NCBI GenBank assembly: GCA_002712335.1
Contig: PATI01000044.1
Span: 5,546-10,788, forward strand
DNA length: 5,243 nucleotides
Reading direction: 5' to 3'
Origin: Rhodospirillaceae bacterium
Lineage (GTDB): Bacteria > Pseudomonadota > Alphaproteobacteria > MPNO01 > UBA2964
Positions 1-5,243 of the stretch are shown one piece after another. Below the pieces are notes generated by a model that saw only the letters and a list, made by a program, of their open reading frames with translations, was not told where the DNA came from and searched no databases. Made by a program: the position numbers and the translations under genes. How positions within the stretch are numbered: position 1 is the first letter of the stretch; every line of letters starts with the position of its first letter.

Positions 1-2036
1 GAGAATTCTTTACCCATTAAAAACGCAAGTATGTAGAGAAACCCGAGAAATGATAACACCCACAGACCTATGCTTTGCCTACGATCTCTCACAGGCTCTC
101 CGACGTAATAAAGAAAATTAGTTAAATCAGCAATCGCGGTGTCAAATTCATTTTGAGAGAGCAATCCGTTATCAGCCGAGTGCAACTCGCAATGCTCTCC
201 ATCACCGTCGCAATCTCTCGTAACATCTCCCTGAAGCTCATATAACACATTAGGCATTCCGACGTTTTCATATATAGTGTTGTTGGTGCCAAGAGGTCTC
301 GATTCATCGTTATAAAACGACCTCAAGTAGGTGTACAGCCAGTCAGGAGAATGAACTCGTCCCGCCAAAGTCAAATCGGGCGGTGCAGCACCAAACCAAT
401 TTTCAGCATCGGTAGTAGACATCGAATTTTGAATTAAGTCCCCTATCAAAGAGTCGTCAAAAATCAAATTCGCCAGGGCCAAATCATGAGGGATCTCTAA
501 ATCATCTGCGGTTCTTTCATAGCGCGCATAACCTAACTCATGACAGCTGACACAATAATTGATGTAATATTTAAATCCACGTTGTAATGAATCCTTATCT
601 TCAAAGTTTGTCTCTATATGATCAAGATCAAGGTTACCTGCCGATGCTGCTTCAACTTCAGAAGATACGAGCATCAATGGCACAACGACAAGGAAGGCGA
701 TCAAAATCAAGCTTCCTATCAATTGGGGGATTGTTATAAATCTCCCAGTTAATCTCTTCGGAGGCTCTGTAGTGCTCTCGAAACGCGTGTACCAAGGCAT
801 CGCAAAGAAATAGGCAAAGTATACAACCGTCATCACTTGGGCGAGTAGAGTTTTTCCAGGACTTACTGCTTGCGTTCCAAGATATCCAAGCGTAATGAAA
901 GAAACAACAAACATCAAAAGAGCAAACCGACTTAACCGACCCTTATAGCGCATGGACTTCACCGGGCTTTTATCTAACCATGGCAGAACGAATAATATTC
1001 CTATGGCACCGAACATTACCAACATTCCCCAAAACTTTGCGTCAATGCCGAGGAGTGGGATTGTCACTGCTCGCAGCATGGAGTAAAAGGGTGTGTAATA
1101 CCACACTGGTGGAACGTGTTCTGGAGTCTTTAAAGAATCAGCTTCTTGAAAATTTGCTAACTCCAAAAAATAACCTCCCATCTCAGGAGCGAAAAATACG
1201 ACAGAACAAAAAGCTATTAAGAAGAGAATCACTCCAGCCAAATCATGGTATAGAGTATAATATGGATGAAACGGAACACTATCTAAAGGAATGCCGTCTG
1301 GCCCTTTATTTGCCTTAATCTCAACACCGTCTGGATTGTTAGAGCCTACCTCGTGAAGCGCTAATATATGCACCACTACCAAACCAATAAGGACCATAGG
1401 CAATGCTACTACATGAAGCGCAAAAAACCGGTTTAATGTTGCGCCGGATATCAGATAATCTCCACGAATCCAAACTAATAAATCCTCTCCAATAATCGGT
1501 ATAGCTCCAAATAGCGAGACGATTACATTAGCGCCCCAGTAAGACATTTGTCCCCAAGGGAGGACGTAACCCATGAAGCCCTCGGCCATCAGAACAAGAT
1601 AAATAGCCATACCAATGACCCAAATGAGTTCGCGAGGTCTCTTGTATGAACCGTACAGTAATCCCCTAAACATATGCAGATAAACAACTATGAAAAAGGC
1701 AGAAGCGCCAGTCGAATGCAGATAGCGCAATAGCCAACCATATTCCACATCCCGCATAATATACTCAACGGAAGAAAAGGCACTCTCCGCGCTTGGTGTG
1801 TAGTTCATTGTTAGAAAAATTCCGCTAACTAGCTGAATTACCAGAACTACTAGGGATAGAACACCAAAAAAATACCAGAAATTAAAGTTTTTAGGCGCAT
1901 AATACTGGCTCATGTGCTTTTTCCAAGCGGCCAAGATCGGCAATCTGGCATCAGTCCAGTCTCTCAACCCAATTAGGGATGTCATCAATCGATTGTATTT
2001 ACGATCAGCATTGCCTGTTTGAGTAGAATCACTCAT
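1..2036 (-). CDS. petB/petC: Fused cytochrome b / cytochrome c1 of the bc1 complex (partial, runs off left edge)
   Basis: One open frame of 678 codons encodes both haem subunits of ubiquinol:cytochrome c oxidoreductase. Residues 1 to about 415 are cytochrome b: haem ligands H107/H121 in helix B and H208/H223 in helix D, LHEVGSNNPDG at 227-237, Qo motif PVWY at 310-313, and about eight membrane helices. A basic stretch (PPKRLTGR, around 425) leads into a signal-anchor helix (about 433-458), with possible signal peptidase sites after A463 or A466. Cytochrome c1 follows: haem c motif C495-VS-C498-H499, WFGAAPPDLTL, likely axial ligand M594 in VGMPN, and a C-terminal membrane anchor at about 655-675. 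Reading every triplet from the PW pair near 980 to the left edge showed no stop. Only a few tail residues should be missing. The ATG overlaps the petA stop (ATGA) and has GAGGAG eight bases upstream. FbcH of Bradyrhizobium is the known precedent and is cleaved between the domains; cleavage here is inferred. Confidence 0.93.
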   Translation of the reverse strand, partial: MSDSTQTGNADRKYNRLMTSLIGLRDWTDARLPILAAWKKHMSQYYAPKNFNFWYFFGVLSLVVLVIQLVSGIFLTMNYTPSAESAFSSVEYIMRDVEYGWLLRYLHSTGASAFFIVVYLHMFRGLLYGSYKRPRELIWVIGMAIYLVLMAEGFMGYVLPWGQMSYWGANVIVSLFGAIPIIGEDLLVWIRGDYLISGATLNRFFALHVVALPMVLIGLVVVHILALHEVGSNNPDGVEIKANKGPDGIPLDSVPFHPYYTLYHDLAGVILFLIAFCSVVFFAPEMGGYFLELANFQEADSLKTPEHVPPVWYYTPFYSMLRAVTIPLLGIDAKFWGMLVMFGAIGILFVLPWLDKSPVKSMRYKGRLSRFALLMFVVSFITLGYLGTQAVSPGKTLLAQVMTVVYFAYFFAMPWYTRFESTTEPPKRLTGRFITIPQLIGSLILIAFLVVVPLMLVSSEVEAASAGNLDLDHIETNFEDKDSLQRGFKYYINYCVSCHELGYARYERTADDLEIPHDLALANLIFDDSLIGDLIQNSMSTTDAENWFGAAPPDLTLAGRVHSPDWLYTYLRSFYNDESRPLGTNNTIYENVGMPNVLYELQGDVTRDCDGDGEHCELHSADNGLLSQNEFDTAIADLTNFLYYVGEPVRDRRQSIGLWVLSFLGFLYILAFLMGKEF

Positions 2037-2635
2037 GCCACGATCTCCTCGTCTACCCCTATAATCAGAACATCATCCTCCTCAAATGAATGCGGAGGCA
2101 CTTGCATGTTCCGCGACGCTGGAGAACCGCTGTAGACCCGACCAGCTAGATCAAATCGTGACCCATGGCAAGGACAAAAAAATCCACCTTTCCATTCACT
2201 ATCGAAAGGCTCGGGTTTTAGTTCAATGTGAGGCGTCGGGGAGCAAAAAAGGTGAGGACAGAGACCTACTAAAACCATTACATCTGGTCTGCGAGATCGA
2301 AATTCATTTTGCGCATACCCCGGCTGCTCTGGCTCCTCCGAATTTGGATCCGCTAGTCGACTAGGATTTTCATTTAGAGCACCTAAAGCGTCATCGCTGC
2401 GCTTAATTACAAATATTGGACGACCTCGCCACGCAGGTATTGGGCCCAACATCTCTCCTGCTTCAAGCCTACTTATATCGATACGAACTGGAGCGCCCGC
2501 GGCCCTCGCTTTTGCGCTAGGGTTCCAAGAACCTACAAAAGGAACTCCCGCACCGGCTACTCCTGCAACACCAGCTACAGATGTTGAACCCACAAGAAAC
2601 TTCCTACGGCCAGCATTAGTACTGTCGTTAGTCAC
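2033..2635 (-). CDS. petA: Ubiquinol-cytochrome c reductase Rieske iron-sulphur subunit, with atypical cluster box I
   Basis: This is the Rieske subunit of the bc1 complex. It takes one electron from ubiquinol at the Qo site and passes it to cytochrome c1. I chose the GTG at 2633-2635 (200 residues), because AGGGAG lies nine bases upstream and the family begins a few residues before the twin-arginine motif. A TTG ten codons earlier has no ribosome site. Order: twin arginine R10-R11 (Tat export), an Ala/Gly/Val-rich membrane helix at about 14-35, a hinge to about 48, then the soluble domain. Box I is C126-P-H128-L-F-C131 and box II is C154-P-C156-H157-G-S. By family knowledge C126, H128, C154 and H157 bind the 2Fe-2S cluster and C131-C156 form a disulphide. 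All of these are present, but Pro and Phe replace the usual Thr and Gly of CTHLGC. The stop overlaps the petBC start. Confidence 0.95.
   Translation of the reverse strand: MTNDSTNAGRRKFLVGSTSVAGVAGVAGAGVPFVGSWNPSAKARAAGAPVRIDISRLEAGEMLGPIPAWRGRPIFVIKRSDDALGALNENPSRLADPNSEEPEQPGYAQNEFRSRRPDVMVLVGLCPHLFCSPTPHIELKPEPFDSEWKGGFFCPCHGSRFDLAGRVYSGSPASRNMQVPPHSFEEDDVLIIGVDEEIVA
2045..2050 (-). promoter_or_regulatory. Ribosome binding site of the petBC fusion
   Basis: GAGGAG lies eight bases before the ATG whose last two bases form part of the petA stop (ATGA). This strong site inside the end of petA fixes the cytochrome b start and suggests translational coupling between the two genes. Confidence 0.75.
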
Positions 2636-2644
2636 CGTAATTTT

Positions 2645-2650
2645 CTCCCT
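2645..2650 (-). promoter_or_regulatory. Ribosome binding site that decides the petA GTG start
   Basis: AGGGAG lies nine bases upstream of the GTG at 2633-2635. The longer reading from the TTG at 2663-2665 would place this site inside the coding region and has no comparable site of its own, so the GTG start is preferred. Confidence 0.65.
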
Positions 2651-2750
2651 GAGAACACAATACAAAATTTTGGAACATCAAAATAGGATTTGCTTCTGCC
2701 TTCCAGAACTAAGTTAGCCTTCGATCTGACTAGCAAATTTCAGAATTCGG

Positions 2751-2779
2751 ATACTACTCAAATTTCGCACTATTATCAA
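2751..2779 (-). promoter_or_regulatory. Putative sigma70 promoter of the petA-petBC operon
   Basis: A -35 box TTGATA (2774-2779) and a -10 box TAGTAT (2751-2756) are separated by exactly 17 bases. They match the consensus at five and four of six positions. The predicted start near 2744 gives a leader of roughly 110 bases before petA. The promoter lies after the rpsI terminator, so the bc1 genes can be transcribed apart from the ribosomal protein genes. The leader holds a five-pair hairpin (TTCTG/CAGAA, 2694-2708) of unknown role. Confidence 0.6.
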
Positions 2780-2807
2780 GGGGCCTAAGAAGCGAAAAAC
2801 GCCGTAT

Positions 2808-2825
2808 CTCATTGATCTTAATGAG
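2808..2825. repeat. Small inverted repeat upstream of the petA promoter
   Basis: CTCATT and AATGAG form perfect six-base arms around a six-base centre, about 30 bases upstream of the putative petA -35 box. It could be a regulator site or chance; I recognise no known operator in it. It is AT-rich with no T-tract directly behind it, so it is a poor terminator candidate. Confidence 0.35.
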
Positions 2826-2846
2826 GAATAAATAATTTTAAGGTAC

Positions 2847-2879
2847 AAAAAAACGCCAATTCCTTGTCGAAATATAGCG
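2847..2879 (-). terminator. Rho-independent terminator after rpsI
   Basis: On the minus strand the arm CGCTATATT (2871-2879) pairs with AATTGGCG (2854-2861) through eight pairs, one of them a G-U wobble, with one bulged T and a nine-base loop. Seven T residues (2847-2853) follow immediately. It begins 22 bases after the rpsI stop codon, a normal position for the end of the rplM-rpsI transcript. The stem is modest, so leaky termination into petA is possible. Confidence 0.6.
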
Positions 2880-2901
2880 CTCCCCTGAGTTATCAAATAC
2901 T

Positions 2902-3294
2902 TTAACGTTTTGAAAATTGTGGCTTCTTTCTAGCCTTTCTAAGACCCACTTTCTTCCGTTCGACCTCTCTCGCATCTCGTGATACAAAACCTGCCTGCCT
3001 TAACTTTGGTTTTAATTCAGAATCGTAATCCATCAAGGCTCTTGTAATACCATGCCTGATCGCTCCGGCTTGACCAAAACTTCCGCCTCCGCTAACAGTA
3101 ACCTTGATATCAAATTTCTCTGTCATTTCAACCAACTCCAAGGGCTGTCTAACTATCATTCTAGCTACTTCTCGACCGAAGTATGTCTCTAACGGTCGTC
3201 TATTTACAGTAATATCCCCGCCACCACTACTCATGAAAACCCGTGCGGTAGATGTCTTTCGGCGGCCGGTCCCATAATAGTGAGTTGCTGTCAT
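2902..3294 (-). CDS. rpsI: 30S ribosomal protein S9
   Basis: S9 is a core protein of the small ribosomal subunit head; its long C-terminal tail reaches the P-site tRNA. The 130-residue length equals the family norm. Visible signatures are the N-terminal [14 protein letters not shown] (about residues 7-20), the central [19 protein letters not shown] block (about 69-87), the [20 protein letters not shown] segment near the end, and the invariant terminal SKR. It starts 12 bases after the rplM stop, so the two genes form the usual L13-S9 operon. The ribosome site is weak: an AGGT that overlaps the rplM stop codon, suggesting reinitiation or coupling. Nothing in the protein is unusual. Confidence 0.98.
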   Translation of the reverse strand: MTATHYYGTGRRKTSTARVFMSSGGGDITVNRRPLETYFGREVARMIVRQPLELVEMTEKFDIKVTVSGGGSFGQAGAIRHGITRALMDYDSELKPKLRQAGFVSRDAREVERKKVGLRKARKKPQFSKR

Positions 3295-3306
3295 TAGTAA
3301 ATATAC

Positions 3307-3735
3307 CTATAGTTTTATGGCTTGAGGTTGCTGGGCACCATGCGGATGATCCCCGCCTGCATATACCTTCAGTTTTTTAAACATAGTGCGTCCAAGAGGC
3401 GTTCTGGGTAACATGCCTTTGACCGCCAATTGGATAATCCTTTCAGGAGCTCTCTTTTGTAATTTCTCGAAAGAAATCGACTTCAATCCGCCCGGATAAC
3501 CCGAATGTGAGTGATATAACTTGTCTCTTGATTTATTTCCAGTCACCGAGACCTTTTCGGCGTTAATAACGACTACATAGTCACCAGTATCTACATGCGG
3601 GGTAAATTCAGGCTTGTGCTTACCCCTTAAGCGAGATGCAATCTCCGTCGCCATGCGTCCGAGAGTTTGGCCTGTCGCATCGACCAAGAGCCAGTTCTGA
3701 TGGACTTCTTTAGATTTAGCACTATAGGTTTTCAT
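3307..3735 (-). CDS. rplM: 50S ribosomal protein L13
   Basis: L13 is an early-assembly protein of the large ribosomal subunit. The 142-residue product carries the family landmarks: N-terminal [28 protein letters not shown] (about 19-39), [16 protein letters not shown] (about 47-62), [12 protein letters not shown], the [24 protein letters not shown] block and the terminal AQQPQ. It is the first gene of the rplM-rpsI operon behind its own promoter. No Shine-Dalgarno sequence is visible before the ATG, although that start is firmly supported by family alignment from memory. In E. coli this operon is repressed by L13 itself at the mRNA; with the predicted short leader here, I cannot tell whether that control is conserved. 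Confidence 0.98.
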   Translation of the reverse strand: MKTYSAKSKEVHQNWLLVDATGQTLGRMATEIASRLRGKHKPEFTPHVDTGDYVVVINAEKVSVTGNKSRDKLYHSHSGYPGGLKSISFEKLQKRAPERIIQLAVKGMLPRTPLGRTMFKKLKVYAGGDHPHGAQQPQAIKL

Positions 3736-3767
3736 TGTTACAAAGGCACGAAATAACTGGAGGGCGC

Positions 3768-3796
3768 ATACTATCTAAGCTAAAGACAATATTCAA
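3768..3796 (-). promoter_or_regulatory. Putative stringently controlled sigma70 promoter of rplM-rpsI
   Basis: The -35 box TTGAAT (3791-3796) and -10 box TAGTAT (3768-3773) are 17 bases apart, followed directly by the GC-rich discriminator GCGCCC (3762-3767). Such a discriminator is the known hallmark of rRNA and ribosomal-protein promoters that ppGpp and DksA repress, for example rrn P1 promoters. The predicted start near 3758-3761 leaves a leader of only about 25 bases. Confidence 0.65.
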
Positions 3797-3833
3797 GAAG
3801 ATTTGGGAGAAAGGGCTTCTAATTGCAGCTGAG

Positions 3834-3860
3834 AAAAAACCAACCCTACGCAAATGGTGG
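3834..3860 (-). terminator. Possible Rho-independent terminator after zapE
   Basis: On the minus strand CCACC (3856-3860) pairs with GGTTGG (3840-3845) with one bulged T across a ten-base loop, and six T residues (3834-3839) follow. It lies about 25 bases after the zapE stop and upstream of the rplM promoter. The stem is short, so it is a weaker call than the rpsI terminator. Confidence 0.4.
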
Positions 3861-3883
3861 CCTTGGTCAGTTACATGTTAATA

Positions 3884-4984
3884 TCAAAGAACAACATGAG
3901 GACTGGCAAGATACTCATATGATTGCATCTCGATTAGACGTGATTTGGTTCTCTCAAACTCGAACTTTAATTTATGACCTGAATACAATTTGGCTATTTC
4001 GACATCGGCTGAAATTATGAGCTTAACCTTTCTGTCGTAAAATTCATCAATTAAACTAACAAAACGCCTCGCTTTATCGTCACTTTCATTACTGAGTTGA
4101 GGAATTCCACTTAAAACTACCGCATGGCAGGTTCTTGCTAGTTCTACGTAATCTGCCGAACTCCGGGGTGAGCTGCATAACACTGCAAAATCGAACCAGA
4201 TTACATCTTTTACATTGTAGCGCGTAGATACTTCACGGCCTAAAACTTCGATAGTTTTGCTACACTGGATATCCGCAGGATTTGGCACCAGCTCTGAAAA
4301 ACTCATAAATAAATGTTTTTCGATCTTTTCGTTATGAGGAAAATGATACAGTGTTGCTTTTGTCAAACTACGCAATCGGTAATCCGTTCCCCCACCCAAT
4401 TCAATTACATCGGTGAACTTTTTTATAAGTTGAATCGCAGGTAAAAAACTATCTCTCTGTAGTCCATCTTGATAAAGCAAGTCCGGATGAATATTTGAGG
4501 TCGCGACAAATACTATTCCTCTATCAAATAGACTTTTTAATAAGCCTGAAAGTAACATAGCGTCACCGATATCTAAAACAAAGAACTCATCTACGCACAG
4601 AAGTCGCGTTGTCTTCGCGATTCTTGAAGCAATCACATCTAACGGGTTCTTCCGTCCTTGAAGAACCTTTAACTGTGTATGGACAGAAAACATAAAACGA
4701 TGGAAATGAATCCTCTGTTTATGAGGAAAAGGAATACACTCGAAAAATAAGTCCATGAGGTATGTTTTCCCTCTACCTACCCCACCCCATAAATAGATCC
4801 CGGTTATTGGGAGTTTTATGCTCAACCATCTCAGAATCAAGCTAACAAATTGCCTACCGCTCCCATCAGCAAGAACAAGTTTACCGAACAGCGACTCAAA
4901 AGCTTCAACCGCTCGAAGTTGCGTGACGTCAAATGATACTAATTGTTCAGATACATCTTGCTTGTAGCGTTTCAAGGGTGTCAT
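3884..4984 (-). CDS. zapE: ZapE-type (AFG1-like) cell division ATPase
   Basis: This is an AFG1-family P-loop ATPase. In E. coli, ZapE (YhcM) binds FtsZ at the constricting septum and destabilises its polymers in an ATP-dependent way. I chose the ATG at 4982-4984 because MTPLKRYKQD matches the usual family N-terminus and gives 366 residues, close to the normal length. The frame also allows an ATG at 4997-4999 and a TTG at 5024-5026; none of the three has a clear ribosome site. Motifs counted from the chosen start: Walker A GGVGRGKT (67-74), a FHRFM segment after it, Walker B LLCVDEF with D132 and E133, sensor ATSN with N164, and GLQRDSFLPAI with a probable arginine finger R177. The DYRLRSL block and the C-terminal FEFERTKSRLIEMQSYEYL are also typical. 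The gene diverges from zapG and precedes rplM. The protein appears intact. Confidence 0.93.
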   Translation of the reverse strand: MTPLKRYKQDVSEQLVSFDVTQLRAVEAFESLFGKLVLADGSGRQFVSLILRWLSIKLPITGIYLWGGVGRGKTYLMDLFFECIPFPHKQRIHFHRFMFSVHTQLKVLQGRKNPLDVIASRIAKTTRLLCVDEFFVLDIGDAMLLSGLLKSLFDRGIVFVATSNIHPDLLYQDGLQRDSFLPAIQLIKKFTDVIELGGGTDYRLRSLTKATLYHFPHNEKIEKHLFMSFSELVPNPADIQCSKTIEVLGREVSTRYNVKDVIWFDFAVLCSSPRSSADYVELARTCHAVVLSGIPQLSNESDDKARRFVSLIDEFYDRKVKLIISADVEIAKLYSGHKLKFEFERTKSRLIEMQSYEYLASPHVVL

Positions 4985-5087
4985 AACGTCGCGATCCATA
5001 ATTGAATAAGGGCTAAATTTTTTCAATATAATGAGCTTGATAATAACCGTAATCTAAACTAATTACAGCGAACCTATTGATTTGAGG

Positions 5088-5093
5088 TATACT
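5088..5093 (+). promoter_or_regulatory. Candidate -10 box for zapG
   Basis: TATACT matches the -10 consensus at five of six positions and would place the transcript start near 5100, about 55 bases before the zapG ATG. No good -35 box stands at the usual distance (the nearest is a poor TTACAG 19 bases upstream), so this is tentative. Confidence 0.35.
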
Positions 5094-5138
5094 CATTGCT
5101 GATCGAGAAAATCAAAGCTTGCGTCGAATACGGACTAC

Positions 5139-5144
5139 GAGGGA
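5139..5144 (+). promoter_or_regulatory. Ribosome binding site of zapG
   Basis: GAGGGA lies ten bases before the ATG at 5155. It is the only good purine-rich site near this gene's start and supports the choice of that ATG even though the gene is cut by the window edge. Confidence 0.55.
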
Positions 5145-5154
5145 ATAAATTCGG

Positions 5155-5243
5155 ATGTCAATATGGTTCATAGCAATTGGGTGTCTCGCCACTGGAATAG
5201 TTATCGGAACTGTTTTTACAAGACAGCTCGGTAGTCATGCCGC
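5155..5243 (+). CDS. zapG: ZapG/YhcB-type (DUF1043) membrane protein, N-terminal fragment cut by right edge
   Basis: Only 29 codons are in the window. They encode one membrane-spanning segment (about residues 3-21, beginning MSIWFIAIGCLATGIVIG) followed by a polar stretch with TRQLG. This fits the N-terminus of YhcB/ZapG, an inner-membrane protein with one N-terminal helix and a cytoplasmic coiled coil, linked in E. coli to envelope growth and division. The identification rests on the short N-terminal pattern and on the divergent zapE next to it, a common arrangement in gammaproteobacteria. The coiled-coil part lies outside the window, so another small single-helix membrane protein cannot be excluded. 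Confidence 0.7.
   Translation, partial: MSIWFIAIGCLATGIVIGTVFTRQLGSHA

Noticed and set aside
122..307. 61-residue open frame on the minus strand
   Set aside because: It lies in another frame of the cytochrome c1 region, where the true frame has the conserved VGMPN and flanking residues.
640..840. Possibility that a sequencing error created the b-c1 fusion
   Set aside because: Codons stay in one frame and resemble both families on both sides, and no ATG with a ribosome site exists for a separate petC. A lost stop by substitution cannot be excluded without reads.
980..1318. 112-residue open frame on the + strand
   Set aside because: It lies fully antisense to the conserved cytochrome b region that includes the PVWY motif; its product has no recognisable features.
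2086..2364. 92-residue open frame on the + strand
   Set aside because: It is antisense to the Rieske cluster-binding domain of petA, and its sequence follows from that conserved coding strand.
2663..2672. Perfect ten-base palindrome CAAAATTTTG upstream of petA
   Set aside because: It is short and AT-only in its core, so expected by chance in AT-rich intergenic DNA; no known regulator site is matched.
2714..2896. 60-residue open frame on the minus strand between rpsI and petA
   Set aside because: It begins at a TTG without a ribosome site and spans the rpsI terminator and the petA promoter, so regulatory DNA explains this stretch better.
3823..4020. 65-residue open frame on the + strand
   Set aside because: It is antisense to the conserved C-terminus of zapE and to its putative terminator; no ribosome site or family resemblance.

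Overview
The window looks like a housekeeping stretch of a gammaproteobacterial chromosome with fairly low GC content. Protein signatures (the L13/S9 pair, a ZapE-type ATPase, a YhcB/ZapG-type N-terminus, and a cytochrome b with the PVWY Qo motif and 14 residues between the helix-D haem histidines) and gene order agree with this. In Pseudomonas-like gammaproteobacteria rplM-rpsI is followed by petA-petB-petC. I cannot name genus or species from the sequence.

Layout from right to left. At the right edge the first 29 codons of zapG run on the + strand. Diverging from it on the minus strand is zapE, an AFG1-like P-loop ATPase linked to cell division. A likely terminator follows, then a sigma70-type promoter with a GC-rich discriminator driving rplM-rpsI (ribosomal proteins L13 and S9). 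A second terminator and a second sigma70-type promoter lie in the 266-bp gap after rpsI. They set off the cytochrome bc1 operon: petA (Rieske iron-sulphur protein) and, overlapping it by ATGA, one very long reading frame that continues past the left edge.

That long frame is the main finding. Cytochrome b (petB) and cytochrome c1 (petC) are encoded as one uninterrupted polyprotein of at least 678 residues. I checked the frame codon by codon through the junction and found no stop. The c1 secretion helix directly follows the last cytochrome b helix in the same frame. This resembles the FbcH protein of Bradyrhizobium, which is cut after synthesis, whereas gammaproteobacteria usually have two genes. 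The Rieske subunit is also odd: its first cluster-binding box reads CPHLFC instead of the near-universal CTHLGC. The c1 domain carries a DxDGDG acidic loop next to two cysteines.

Together petA and the fused petBC would supply all three catalytic subunits of ubiquinol:cytochrome c oxidoreductase. No mobile element, CRISPR array, tRNA or rRNA gene was seen.
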